The position numbers were made by a program, and so were the translations under genes. A stretch of DNA of 64,000 bases. Origin: Nitrospirota bacterium (lineage in GTDB: Bacteria > Nitrospirota > UBA9217). Location of the stretch: contig JALNZF010000008.1 of assembly GCA_023229435.1 (NCBI GenBank), forward strand, positions 1 through 64,000. Direction: 5' to 3'. The notes beneath the pieces are model-generated. The model ran no database searches, was not told the origin of the DNA, and saw nothing but the letters and a program-made list of their open reading frames with translations. Shown here piece after piece: positions 34,324-42,822 of this stretch (position 1 is the first letter of the stretch; each line of letters begins with the position of its first letter).

Positions 34324-35055
34324 CTATAACCGAAAATCCTCGCCCAGGTACAACTGCCTTACCTGCGGGCTTGCCATGATCTCAGCCGCGCTTCCTGCCA
34401 TGATGATCGCCCCTTCGCTGATGATATATGCCCGGTCGGTGATAGCGAGTGTTTCTCGAACATTGTGATCGGTGATCAGCACCCCGATCCCCTTCGTCTT
34501 CAGGAGGGAAATGATCCCCTGGATATCCTGGACCGCGAGAGGGTCGATTCCCGCAAAGGGCTCATCCAGGAGGATAAACTTCGGTGACAGCGTAAGGGCG
34601 CGGGCGATCTCAACCCTCCGCCGCTCACCTCCCGAAAGCGTATAGGCCTTGCTCCCTGCCAGATGTGCGATCCCCAGTTCGGCCAGAAGCTGGTCCCGCC
34701 GCTCCCTGCGTTCAATGCCTGAAAGATCCATGGTTTCGAGAATGGCCATCAGGTTCTCAGCAACGGTCAGTTTCCTGAAGACGGACGGTTCCTGGGGCAG
34801 ATAGCCGATGCCGTGCTTCGCCCGCTGATACATCGGCATGGTCGTGATATCCGCGCCGTCCAGAAGCACCCTGCCCTGGTCCGGCCGGACAAGCCCGACG
34901 ACCATGTAGAACATCGTGGTCTTGCCCGCTCCATTCGGTCCAAGGAGCCCGACGACCTCTCCATGGTTCACCTGCAAGCTAATCCCCCGGACGACATTTC
35001 TGCCGCGGTAGCCCTTTTCCAGTTTTACCGCCTCAAGCGCCTGCATGCTATCCAT
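34324..35055 (-). CDS. lptB: LPS export ABC transporter ATPase LptB
   Basis: 243 residues. Walker A GLLGPNGAGKTTMFYM, Q-loop, signature LSGGERRRVEIARAL, Walker B KFILLDEPFAGIDP and H-loop (ITDHNVRETL); the LPQEPSVFRKLTVAENL segment is typical of LptB. It drives LPS extraction from the inner membrane with LptFG. It sits directly downstream of lptA (five bases). Confidence 0.96.
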   Translation of the reverse strand: MDSMQALEAVKLEKGYRGRNVVRGISLQVNHGEVVGLLGPNGAGKTTMFYMVVGLVRPDQGRVLLDGADITTMPMYQRAKHGIGYLPQEPSVFRKLTVAENLMAILETMDLSGIERRERRDQLLAELGIAHLAGSKAYTLSGGERRRVEIARALTLSPKFILLDEPFAGIDPLAVQDIQGIISLLKTKGIGVLITDHNVRETLAITDRAYIISEGAIIMAGSAAEIMASPQVRQLYLGEDFRL

Positions 35056-35060
35056 GTCAA

Positions 35061-35561
35061 TTACTTTCTCTTCCTGTTCTCCAAAGACTTGTCCTTGTAA
35101 AACATCACCTTGCCCCTGCCTTCAATGATGCTGCGATCATCGGCCATGAATAGTGTTATTTTTTCTCCGCCGATCTTGTTCTCGTTCTCGACGATGCTGG
35201 CATCTCCGGTAAGAACGATCGTTCCGGCCTTGCGGGAATACAGGGCATTCTTCGAGAGAGCCACCCTGCCGTCTTTGCGCACCGCAACATTGCCATGGGC
35301 TTCGACAGCCTTTATCTCCTTTGACCCGGCATCGTAATGCACGACCATGACATCCGACGAAAGCGTCATCCCTTCTTTTTTGAGGGTCACCTTCTCGGTA
35401 AACGTTACCGTGTCGGCGAGCTTTTCCGCATGCATGCGGTTCGCAGTGATCACCAGGGGTTCCCCGGCGTTCTTATCGGGCCGCGCATTTCCGGATGTCG
35501 CCGCAATGAGAAACAGGGATGCGGCGAGGAACAGGCTATTCCTGAAGCACTGCTTTGACAT
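35061..35561 (-). CDS. lptA: LPS transport periplasmic protein LptA
   Basis: 166 residues. Signal peptide (MSKQCFRNSLFLAASLFLIAATSGNA, first 26 residues), then an OstA/LptA jellyroll with PLVITANRMHAEK, VTFTEKVTLKKEGMTL and GDASIVENENKIGGEKITLF repeats. It forms the periplasmic bridge carrying LPS to the outer membrane. The start lies inside the end of lptC (26-base overlap); the longer frame without a signal peptide was rejected. Confidence 0.9.
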   Translation of the reverse strand: MSKQCFRNSLFLAASLFLIAATSGNARPDKNAGEPLVITANRMHAEKLADTVTFTEKVTLKKEGMTLSSDVMVVHYDAGSKEIKAVEAHGNVAVRKDGRVALSKNALYSRKAGTIVLTGDASIVENENKIGGEKITLFMADDRSIIEGRGKVMFYKDKSLENRKRK

Positions 35562-36102
35562 CGTTCTTGACCATGATCGCACGCATGTCCACATTCGCCG
35601 ATATACCCGTCCCTTCGAGGTAGATCTCGCTTCCGAGCAGCTTGAACGGGTCAGCGGTCCAGACAACCCGTTCCCCGGCCTTCCAGAAGAGCGAGTCGGT
35701 CGTCAGCAGATAGCCGTCGCTCGTAATGACCCTGACCTCCCGTGTCACCCGGCGGAGTGAAGCGTTTCCGCTGGAGGTATCCATGGTCCCTTTTTCACCA
35801 AGGATCGTTGCTTCCTTGTCCTGGGGGCTCGTAAACACTATTTTTATATCCTGTAATTGAGCTTCCTTGTTATCGTACAGGTCCGCATTCCCGGCATCCA
35901 TGCGCCACGAGACCTTTCCGTTCTCGGACTGGGTGAATCGGAACCCGTCCATGCTCATGATCAGCCGCGCTCCGGGGGCAGGATGAAAGAGGGAAGGCAT
36001 GGTGATATCCGTTCCTCGCAGAAGAAGGTAACTGCCGAAGACAATTGCAATAATGATGATGACTGCCGAAACCACCTTATACAAATTAATGCCGAATATC
36101 AT
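35536..36102 (-). CDS. lptC: LPS export protein LptC
   Basis: 188 residues with one N-terminal membrane anchor (VVSAVIIIIAIVFGSYLLL) and a periplasmic LptC domain (GFRFTQSENGKVSWRMDAGNADLY, ILGEKGTMDTSSGNASL, LLTTDSLFWKAGERVVWTADP). It couples LptBFG to LptA. Start at MIFGINLYKV, preceded by AGGT; an upstream ATG is possible. First of the lptC-lptA-lptB run. Confidence 0.88.
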   Translation of the reverse strand: MIFGINLYKVVSAVIIIIAIVFGSYLLLRGTDITMPSLFHPAPGARLIMSMDGFRFTQSENGKVSWRMDAGNADLYDNKEAQLQDIKIVFTSPQDKEATILGEKGTMDTSSGNASLRRVTREVRVITSDGYLLTTDSLFWKAGERVVWTADPFKLLGSEIYLEGTGISANVDMRAIMVKNDVKAVLQE

Positions 36103-36224
36103 GGTATGAATACCTGAAGAGAGTATGGCGGCCTGCGAGGCCGCCATATGCATAATTTATACCACAGGTTCCGGTTTCTGTAAAGACCTAAATCTTGACC
36201 AAGAAACAACACGGGGAATATATT

Positions 36225-37478
36225 CTATTGTGGAGGGTCCTGCTTCGCTTTCAGGATGGACAATTCCCGTTCCTTCTCCAGCAGGAGCTGCTCGAGACGC
36301 ATTTGGGATGATATGTCGCGAACCACGGACTGGACGAACTGTTTTCCCATGAGTGACAGCGCTACGGCGCTCACCTCAACAGAAAGTACGGTGCCATCGA
36401 CCCGTCTGAGCTTTCCGGATCTGACCGATGGGCGTCCTTCACTGAGCTCCGCGAGAACTTCCCTCGGACGGGCGGCGTCGACAAAGAGCTCGAACAGGTT
36501 CTTGTGCAGAAGATCATACTTCGCAACCCCGGTAAGGCGGGCGCCCTGTTCGTTCGCAAATACAATGTCTCCGTTCTCAGCAAGGACGAAAATGGACTCG
36601 CTGGCGTTTTCAACAAGCGTCCGATACCGTTCTTCCGATGCCCGGAGCTCCTCGGTCTTTTCAGCGACCCACTGCTCCAGTTCGGAGTTCATTTTGCGCA
36701 GTTCTACCTGCATCTGTTCGTTCTGGATCGTCGTGGAAAGAATACCGGAGAGCGTAGTAAAAAAATTGATCTCTTCGTCGGTAAAGGTCTTCGCTTTGGC
36801 ATAGAACAATTCCATGATCCCGACAAGAGCGCCGTTGGAATACACATAGAGCGGCAGGCAATAGAGCGACTGGTAGCCGGAAAGCACCAGACCGGTTATC
36901 TCACGGAATCTCGTATCAGCACGATACTCTTTGAGCGTGACCGGTTCAAGCCTCCTTCCGACCCATCCTTCGATCCCCTCGCCAAGCGGAATGCGGACGT
37001 TGCCGACCGCGGATTCCTGCACGCCGTTGGACGCCGCCAGCACCAGATCGTCCCTTTTCTTATCGTAGAGGTAAATAAAACAGGCATCGGCCTCCATGAC
37101 CCTGGCGGTCGTATCGGCAACATCCTTCAGCCGGTCCGAGAACAGCCGGGGCGAATTCGCCGCATAATTCACATCGTACACGCCGAGGAACTTGATAAAC
37201 AGGTCGTCCTTGATATCGAGAAGCTCCTCCTGTTTCAGGTGCAGTTCAAGATTGGCGTCCTCCAGACGGCGATAATACGGGAAAATGGTTTTCCGGTACA
37301 GCACAAACGACGCCAGGGGGACAAGGAGGACCAGTGCTGAAATGAGGAGCGCAGCGTACCGGTCATCAAGCGAGACGAAGTACCCCGCCGTCGCGCCGAT
37401 AAGAACCGCGGCGATCAGAATAAGCGACAGTATGAAAATCAGGACCCCCTTGCTGTGTTCAAAACCGCCCTTCGGCAT
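36225..37478 (-). CDS. Membrane GAF-PAS sensor without an output domain
   Basis: 417 residues: two N-terminal membrane helices (about 11-33 and 42-60), a coiled coil (RLEDANLELHLKQEELLDIKDD), a GAF domain (about 105-255; EADACFIYLYDKKRDDLVL, GEGIEGWVGRR), another coiled coil, and a PAS domain (about 285-400; RYRTLVENASESIFVLAENGDIVFAN). It ends in a short coil with no kinase, GGDEF, EAL or effector domain. It may be a sensory adaptor for a separate partner, or a kinase that lost its catalytic part. It lies upstream of lptC on the same strand. Confidence 0.85.
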   Translation of the reverse strand: MPKGGFEHSKGVLIFILSLILIAAVLIGATAGYFVSLDDRYAALLISALVLLVPLASFVLYRKTIFPYYRRLEDANLELHLKQEELLDIKDDLFIKFLGVYDVNYAANSPRLFSDRLKDVADTTARVMEADACFIYLYDKKRDDLVLAASNGVQESAVGNVRIPLGEGIEGWVGRRLEPVTLKEYRADTRFREITGLVLSGYQSLYCLPLYVYSNGALVGIMELFYAKAKTFTDEEINFFTTLSGILSTTIQNEQMQVELRKMNSELEQWVAEKTEELRASEERYRTLVENASESIFVLAENGDIVFANEQGARLTGVAKYDLLHKNLFELFVDAARPREVLAELSEGRPSVRSGKLRRVDGTVLSVEVSAVALSLMGKQFVQSVVRDISSQMRLEQLLLEKERELSILKAKQDPPQ

Positions 37479-37520
37479 GCTTCACACCTCCATCATTAGT
37501 TCCCCCTCCACAAGCGGGGA

Positions 37521-38354
37521 TTATCGGTTTTTTACGAGACGAACCAGGTCGCTCACCGCCTGGTCAACATGGACCGGCACGTCAACAAGCACGCCCTGTT
37601 CCCGAAGTTTGACAAAAAGCTCCGTGAGAAGAGGCGGGTCGATGTTGGACGCCTTCAACGCTTCGACCTGCAGAAATATATCCGCCGGCGCCCCGGCAGT
37701 GATCACGCCGTGCCCCTTGGCGAGCACATATACCCGGTCGGCGAACCCTGAGACCAGGTTGAGGTCATGCGTGGACATAACGATCGTCATGCCCTCGCCA
37801 TTCCGCTTGTTCAACAACGCCACCAGTTCTGTCCGTGATCGGGAATCCAGCCCCTCGAACGGCTCATCCAGGATCAAAAGTTCCGGCCGCATGACGAGCG
37901 CTCCCGCGAGCGCCACCTTCCGCTTCTCTCCGCCGGAAAGGTAGTGGCATATCTTGTCGCGCAGGTGCCGGATCCCGAGTTCATCCATGATCTGCTCGAC
38001 CATATGGCCGCTCTCCTCTTTCCCGTATCCGTAATTCCGGGGGGAAAAAGAGATGTCCTCCCAGACCGTGGGAGAGAGGATCTGGTCGTCCACATTCTGA
38101 AGCAGAACCCCGATGCGTTCCCGAATAGAATTGTACTGCTTCGAGGGATTAATGCCGAACACGGAGACCTTGCCTTCGTCCGGCGCAAGCAGTCCCAGAA
38201 TATGGTAGAGAAGCGTGGTTTTGCCCGAGCCGTTCCCGCCGAGCACCACCACCCGTTCACCGCGATTTACGACAAAATCAAGACCGCAGATATGTATCTC
38301 GGTGGTGTCGGGGTACACATGCTTCAGACAGCTTACACTGACGATGGATTCCAT
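37521..38354 (-). CDS. cbiO: Cobalt/nickel ECF transporter ATPase
   Basis: 277 residues. Walker A VLGGNGSGKTTLLYHI, Q-loop LLQNVDDQILSPTVWEDI (typical of ECF/CbiO), signature YLSGGEKRKVALAGAL and Walker B LLILDEPFEGLD. It energises metal uptake with CbiQ and CbiM. The start follows GGAGG; the upstream in-frame ATG adds residues with no family match. It is separated from cbiQ by a 200-base dispersed repeat. Confidence 0.92.
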   Translation of the reverse strand: MESIVSVSCLKHVYPDTTEIHICGLDFVVNRGERVVVLGGNGSGKTTLLYHILGLLAPDEGKVSVFGINPSKQYNSIRERIGVLLQNVDDQILSPTVWEDISFSPRNYGYGKEESGHMVEQIMDELGIRHLRDKICHYLSGGEKRKVALAGALVMRPELLILDEPFEGLDSRSRTELVALLNKRNGEGMTIVMSTHDLNLVSGFADRVYVLAKGHGVITAGAPADIFLQVEALKASNIDPPLLTELFVKLREQGVLVDVPVHVDQAVSDLVRLVKNR

Positions 38355-38385
38355 AGCGCGGCCTCCAGCCGCAACCAAAAAGGCT

Positions 38386-38515
38386 GTCATCCCCCGCTTG
38401 ATTCATGCGGGGGCTGGCCCCGAATCTTGCCCTCGAATGTTTTAATCGGGGGGTCTTTATCGGGGATCTGGGTGTCAAAAAAAACTGGATTCCCGATAGA
38501 ATCGTTCGGGAATGA
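38386..38515. repeat. Dispersed two-hairpin repeat, copy 2, inside the cbi operon
   Basis: CCCCCGC/GCGGGGG (38391-38413) and ATTCCCGA/TTCGGGAAT (38489-38513) form two hairpins flanked by GTCAT and ATGAC. It is of the same family as the copies at 11395-11493 and 60933-61016, though extended by extra ATCGGGG words. Confidence 0.6.
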
Positions 38516-38555
38516 CCGATGAGAGAAAATGCAATCCCCTCTGCACTCTTTTCTC

Positions 38556-39260
38556 TTACTTCCACACAATCACCAGCATGAGCACTGCGGTCCCGGCCCC
38601 GAGGGGAAGCCAATCTTCCCCCTTGAAGCGTACAGAACCCTTCTCCGCCATGCTGCCGCTGTATCCCCGGACCACCATGACCGCATAAAGGCTCGAGGCG
38701 CGCTCGACCGCCCTCACCAGCAGCATCCCGATGCCTTTTGAAATATTGGAACTGTTCTTATATAAACTACCGGGAGAAAAACCTCCGCGCAGCCGTATGG
38801 CCGCGCCAAAACTGTTCATCATATCGAGGAGAATGAAGAGCGTCCGATAGGTCATGAACAGTCCCGCTGCCAGGACCTCGGGAAGCAGGGCGCTGAACAG
38901 GGAAAAGATCCTCGGGTAGGGAGTGCTCACAATGAGCATGAGCACGGCGAATGAAGGAGTTATTGCCTTGACGATAAAGAGCGCGGCAAGCCACCATCCG
39001 CCCCGCAGACTGACCGCATACAATATCGCGAACAGGGCGGCATACCATGACAATCCCATCACCCGGAACCAGGGAAGCCCTGACGCCGCTGCCACGGCAA
39101 GCAGGACCCCGTATCCTGTCAGGAGCGAATAGGGGTTTCGGGAGATGACCGCGGAAGACACCACGAACAGCAGAAAAAGGATTTTCGCCGGGGTCGAGGC
39201 CCTGTGGAAGGGTCCGGATCCGCGTGCGGCCCAAAGATCGATCCTGGCGACATCTATCAC
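38556..39260 (-). CDS. cbiQ: ECF transporter transmembrane component
   Basis: 234 residues with about six membrane helices. Starts MIDVARIDLWAARG and contains HRASTPAKILFLLF and the coupling motifs RLRGGF and AVERASSLYAVMVVRGYSG (the Ala-Arg-Gly type motifs that contact the ATPase). It pairs with CbiM and CbiO. It lies 17 bases downstream of cbiM. Confidence 0.9.
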   Translation of the reverse strand: MIDVARIDLWAARGSGPFHRASTPAKILFLLFVVSSAVISRNPYSLLTGYGVLLAVAAASGLPWFRVMGLSWYAALFAILYAVSLRGGWWLAALFIVKAITPSFAVLMLIVSTPYPRIFSLFSALLPEVLAAGLFMTYRTLFILLDMMNSFGAAIRLRGGFSPGSLYKNSSNISKGIGMLLVRAVERASSLYAVMVVRGYSGSMAEKGSVRFKGEDWLPLGAGTAVLMLVIVWK

Positions 39261-39277
39261 TGCAGATTCCTCATTTA

Positions 39278-39958
39278 TTATCGGCCAGCCCTTTCACGAT
39301 GCAGCGCATGGTCAAGCAGATCCGGCTTGACCTGAGAGATGAACCTTACTACGGCACCGGTAATCGCCGCTTCTATGGTCCAGCCGATGCTCCCCAGCGA
39401 TACTACCATGATCGCAAACATCCGCACCGACATCTGTCCATGCTGGAGCAATCCATGTTCATCGCCATGGCTCATGAGTTCCGGGCTGGCATGGGAAACA
39501 GCTACAATGCTTATCAATGCCAGCGTCGTCATGAAGAGGGTCAGGACCGTCGCAACTGCGGCGCTCCAGAACACGGGAAGCCGGTCCTTCAACAGATAAA
39601 ACAGGGTGTGGCCCAGGACCGCCTCGGAACCAAGGAGCAGGGTATTGAGCCCGATCACCGTAATCCCTCCGTGCCCCATGAGGGCAAGCATGAGGTTCGT
39701 GATGAACGCCGCCAGAAATCCGAGGGCCGGACCAAGGAGAATGCCTGCAACGACCGAGAGGTTGATATGATAGGCCAAAGGAAGGATCTCGAGACTCATG
39801 GCCACAAGCATCACGGCGCTCACCGCTCCAAGGAGAGGGATCTTTTTGATCCTGTCCATCCCCCTCAGCCTGAACAGGCTGAACCCCAGGGCAAATACCA
39901 TGACGATCAAACCAAGGACCCAAAGGCCTACGGGCAGGATGCCGTCCGGAATATGCAA
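39278..39958 (-). CDS. cbiM: Cobalt/nickel ECF substrate-binding component CbiM
   Basis: About 226 residues with six or seven membrane helices. Family members begin MHIPDGIL, where the amino group of Met1 and His2 coordinate the metal. Here an ATG gives MTHLHIPDGIL, but the fourth codon is TTG; starting there gives the canonical MHIPDG end, so that start was chosen. The helix LPLAYHINLSVVAGILLGP carries the third metal-ligand His. No cbiN gene lies between cbiM and cbiQ, so this may be a two-component M-type or NikM-like system. No cobalamin riboswitch is visible upstream. Confidence 0.88.
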   Translation of the reverse strand: MHIPDGILPVGLWVLGLIVMVFALGFSLFRLRGMDRIKKIPLLGAVSAVMLVAMSLEILPLAYHINLSVVAGILLGPALGFLAAFITNLMLALMGHGGITVIGLNTLLLGSEAVLGHTLFYLLKDRLPVFWSAAVATVLTLFMTTLALISIVAVSHASPELMSHGDEHGLLQHGQMSVRMFAIMVVSLGSIGWTIEAAITGAVVRFISQVKPDLLDHALHRERAGR

Positions 39959-40097
39959 GTGAGTCATGTGAAGACTTTCTTACCGCTCGATCCCGAATTC
40001 CAAACCACCAAATCATCCGCTCGAGATTTCTGACCTGGCGCAGGGACTGTATTTGTAATGTGATCCCGGGTGCCGGGAATTCCCAATTTGCCTTCCG

Positions 40098-40484
40098 TCA
40101 CCTGTCCCCCCTGCGCTCCCTCTTGATAAACATAAACGTTCCGCTGCTGCTTATGAAGATATTTACTACCCAACTGATAAGGCTGATGACCAGCGCCCCG
40201 AAAAACGCGGCCCGAAAAGACTCGATCACGAAACCGGACACGAGCGCTGAAACAAGCATAAGCATGGCGGCATTGACCACCAGGGTGAACAGTCCAAGCG
40301 TCAGGAGATTGATCGGGAGCGTCAGGAGAAGCACCACCGGTCTGATCACCGCATTCACCACGCCAAGGATAATTGCGGCGATGATGCCCATTCCCAGGCT
40401 TTCGATTCTGATGCCATTGATTATTGATCCGGCAACCACAAGCGCGAGCAGATTGATGGACCAGCGCAGAAGAAAACCGAACAT
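40098..40484 (-). CDS. Phage holin family IV-like membrane protein
   Basis: 128 residues with four hydrophobic helices; GVVNAVIRPVVLLLTLPINLLTLGLFTLVVNAAML (quoted by its ends) is the signature region of the widespread 4-TMS holin superfamily IV/YvlD-like proteins. In most genomes this is a housekeeping membrane protein rather than a true phage lysis protein. It is upstream of the cbi genes on the same strand, 130 bases away. Confidence 0.85.
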   Translation of the reverse strand: MFGFLLRWSINLLALVVAGSIINGIRIESLGMGIIAAIILGVVNAVIRPVVLLLTLPINLLTLGLFTLVVNAAMLMLVSALVSGFVIESFRAAFFGALVISLISWVVNIFISSSGTFMFIKRERRGDR

Positions 40485-40566
40485 GCAACCTCCTCAAACA
40501 AAAAAATCTTATCATACTTCCACCCTCTTTGCAACCGCGGAATAGAAGCATGGCGGAAGAATCTCA

Positions 40567-40595
40567 TTGACTTTGCACTGCTACTATGCTAAATA
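40567..40595 (+). promoter_or_regulatory. Promoter of the aspartate aminotransferase gene
   Basis: TTGACT (40567-40572), 17 bases, TAAATA (40590-40595), leaving a leader of about 55 bases. GTGCTATCAAAGCACTATC repeats follow the -10 box. Confidence 0.6.
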
Positions 40596-40657
40596 TTTCA
40601 GTGCTATCAAAGCACTATCATCGCGATTTTTATTGAAGGAAAGGGCATTCCAGGAAC

Positions 40658-41854
40658 ATGAGAATTGCAAAAAGAGCACAGGCCATAAAACCCTCTCCCA
40701 CGCTCGCTACAGCGGCAAAAGCCAAAGCCATGAAGGCGCAGGGGATCGATGTGGTGGATTTTGGAGTGGGAGAACCTGATTTTGACACGCCGGAGAACGT
40801 GAAGCAGGCGGGCATCAAGGCGATCCAGTCGGGGTTCACCAAGTATACCCCTGCCGGCGGCACGGACGAGTTGAAAGAAGCGGTCATTGAGAAATTCAAG
40901 CGGGACAATAATCTCTCGTATGAAAAATCCCAGGTCCTCATTTCCTGCGGGGCAAAACACAGCCTCTATAATATAGCCGAAGCATTGTTCGATCCGGGAG
41001 ACGAGATCATCATCCCCTCGCCCTACTGGGTGTCCTATCCCGACCAGGTGCTCTTGAACGATGCGACACCCGTCATCGTCGAGACCACGGAGGCGGAAGG
41101 CTTCAAGCTTTCGGCACAGAAGCTCGAAAAGGCCATCACCAAAAAAACCAAGGCCCTGGTGCTGAACAGCCCCTCCAATCCTACCGGCCTCGCGTACGAC
41201 AGAAAAACGCTCGAAGAGATCGCGGCAGTTGCCGTGAAGCACGGGATATATGTGATCTCCGACGAGATCTATGAAAAGCTGCTCTATGACGGGTTCACGC
41301 ATTTCAGCATCGCCTCGTTCAGTCAGGAGATCAAGGACCTGACCATCGTGGTGAACGGCGTGTCCAAGTCACACTCCATGACCGGCTGGCGCATCGGCTT
41401 TGCCGCCGGTCCCAAAGAGATCATCACCGCCATGGCCAATATCCAGAGCCAGAGCACCTCGAATCCGTGCTCCATTTCCCAGAAAGCGGCTGTCGAAGCG
41501 CTCCGCGGGCCCCAGGATTTCATCAAGACCATGAACATCGAATTCGACAAAAGAAGAAAATACATGGTGGAGCGTCTGAACGGAATCCCGGGGATTTCCT
41601 GTTTGATGCCCGTTGGTGCGTTCTACGCCTTTCCGAACGTTGCACGGCTCTACGGAAAATCAGTAGCGGGAAAACCGATAAAAAACTCATCGGATCTCGC
41701 GACCTATCTGCTTGAAGACGCAAAGGTGGCGCTCGTTTCAGGAGACGCCTTCGGCGCGGACCCGTATATCAGGCTTTCCTACGCCACCTCCATGGAAACC
41801 ATTCAAAAGGGACTCGAGAGGATTGAGAAAGCGATTGCCGTGCTTCGCCCATGA
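40658..41854 (+). CDS. Pyridoxal-phosphate aspartate aminotransferase (class I, subgroup I-gamma)
   Basis: 398 residues. IDVVDFGVGEPDFDTPENVK, TKYTPAGGTDELKEAV, NSPSNPTGLAYDRKTLEEIA, VISDEIYEKLLY and the PLP lysine in VVNGVSKSHSMTGWRIGF identify an AspB-type aminotransferase converting aspartate and 2-oxoglutarate to oxaloacetate and glutamate (possibly also prephenate). All catalytic residues are present, in contrast to the CobD-like protein elsewhere in the window. It stands alone behind its own promoter. Confidence 0.94.
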   Translation: MRIAKRAQAIKPSPTLATAAKAKAMKAQGIDVVDFGVGEPDFDTPENVKQAGIKAIQSGFTKYTPAGGTDELKEAVIEKFKRDNNLSYEKSQVLISCGAKHSLYNIAEALFDPGDEIIIPSPYWVSYPDQVLLNDATPVIVETTEAEGFKLSAQKLEKAITKKTKALVLNSPSNPTGLAYDRKTLEEIAAVAVKHGIYVISDEIYEKLLYDGFTHFSIASFSQEIKDLTIVVNGVSKSHSMTGWRIGFAAGPKEIITAMANIQSQSTSNPCSISQKAAVEALRGPQDFIKTMNIEFDKRRKYMVERLNGIPGISCLMPVGAFYAFPNVARLYGKSVAGKPIKNSSDLATYLLEDAKVALVSGDAFGADPYIRLSYATSMETIQKGLERIEKAIAVLRP

Positions 41855-41960
41855 TTCAGGCCGTCAACGGTCAGAAGTACAGAGACGAACGCTGATCCCG
41901 TCTGACTTCTCACGGTCTGTTCTCTGATCTCTGCATACTGTCTTGAGGGGGGATATTATT

Positions 41961-42770
41961 ATGATTATGAAAATCGTTACTTCTGTTTTGGCAGTATTGC
42001 TCGTCGCGATGGTTGGCGCCGGTGCAGTTTTCTACCTGAAAGAGTACAAGCCCCTGAAAGCGGACTACGATCGCATGAAGACTTTCCTGCCCGCGTATGA
42101 GAAGACCAATGCTGAATTAAAGCTGTTAAAAGAGAAAGCGAGCAAGGAAACCGCGTGGCTCAATCCGGCGATCGATGCCCTCAGCACCGGCCTCGGCAAT
42201 GAGATCAAGGCCGGCACAGCCGAAGTCCTCTCAGCGGGCGATAAGATCGTTGTGAACATCTCTGAACAGGCGCTCTACCTGCCCGGCTCCTATACCTTTT
42301 CAAAAGAGAGCCCTCAACTCCGATCGAACCTCGTTGCTCTGCTGAAGAGCGACCGGCTGAAGGGCAAAGATATTTATATCGGCAACACGACCCATGCCGT
42401 TCCGGCACAGGGCAGGGGCAGAAAAAAGGTCCCGGCAAAGGACGCAAGAACGCTCGCCGCGGAACGATCGGCCGCGCTCATCAGGGATTTTGAGAAGAAC
42501 GGGGTAAACCAGGACGCGCTCATTGCCTCTGCATACCCGTCAAAACAGCCTGCGACGGGGTTGTTGATCAAGGACCGTAAGACCGTCATCATCATCGAGA
42601 ACCCGACGACGGTCGCCCTGGCTGCGACGAGACCGGAGGCCGCTCGACAATCCCCTGCAAAGCCGGCTCCCGATACCAAGAACACCGTGACCGCGCCCGC
42701 TCCTCGCGCGGCATCGCAGACGCAGCCAAGGCCGATCCCGATACTTCCGGCCGGGCAGAAAGCGCAGTGA
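41961..42770 (+). CDS. Membrane-anchored OmpA/MotB-like periplasmic domain protein
   Basis: 269 residues: N-terminal anchor (IVTSVLAVLLVAMVGAGAVFYL), a coiled-coil (about 30-60), then an OmpA-like domain (VVNISEQALYLPGSYTFSKESPQLRSNL, RTLAAERSAALIRDFEKNGVNQDALIASAYPSKQP, quoted in part) and a Pro/Ala-rich tail (AATRPEAARQSPAKPAP). It probably ties the inner membrane to peptidoglycan. GAGGGGGG lies eight bases before the chosen ATG. The following GAF-GGDEF gene is 52 bases downstream. Confidence 0.75.
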   Translation: MIMKIVTSVLAVLLVAMVGAGAVFYLKEYKPLKADYDRMKTFLPAYEKTNAELKLLKEKASKETAWLNPAIDALSTGLGNEIKAGTAEVLSAGDKIVVNISEQALYLPGSYTFSKESPQLRSNLVALLKSDRLKGKDIYIGNTTHAVPAQGRGRKKVPAKDARTLAAERSAALIRDFEKNGVNQDALIASAYPSKQPATGLLIKDRKTVIIIENPTTVALAATRPEAARQSPAKPAPDTKNTVTAPAPRAASQTQPRPIPILPAGQKAQ

Positions 42771-42822
42771 TCCTTTTTGAACCACATGCGCTCACTAGAA
42801 TGCGCTGATTTCCGGAGTGACA

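Noticed and set aside
39968..40097. Cobalamin or nickel riboswitch upstream of cbiM
   Set aside because: Only 130 bases are available and no conserved box or fold was seen.
40098..40484. Phage lysis module
   Set aside because: The holin-like protein belongs to a widespread housekeeping superfamily and no endolysin or phage gene is nearby.
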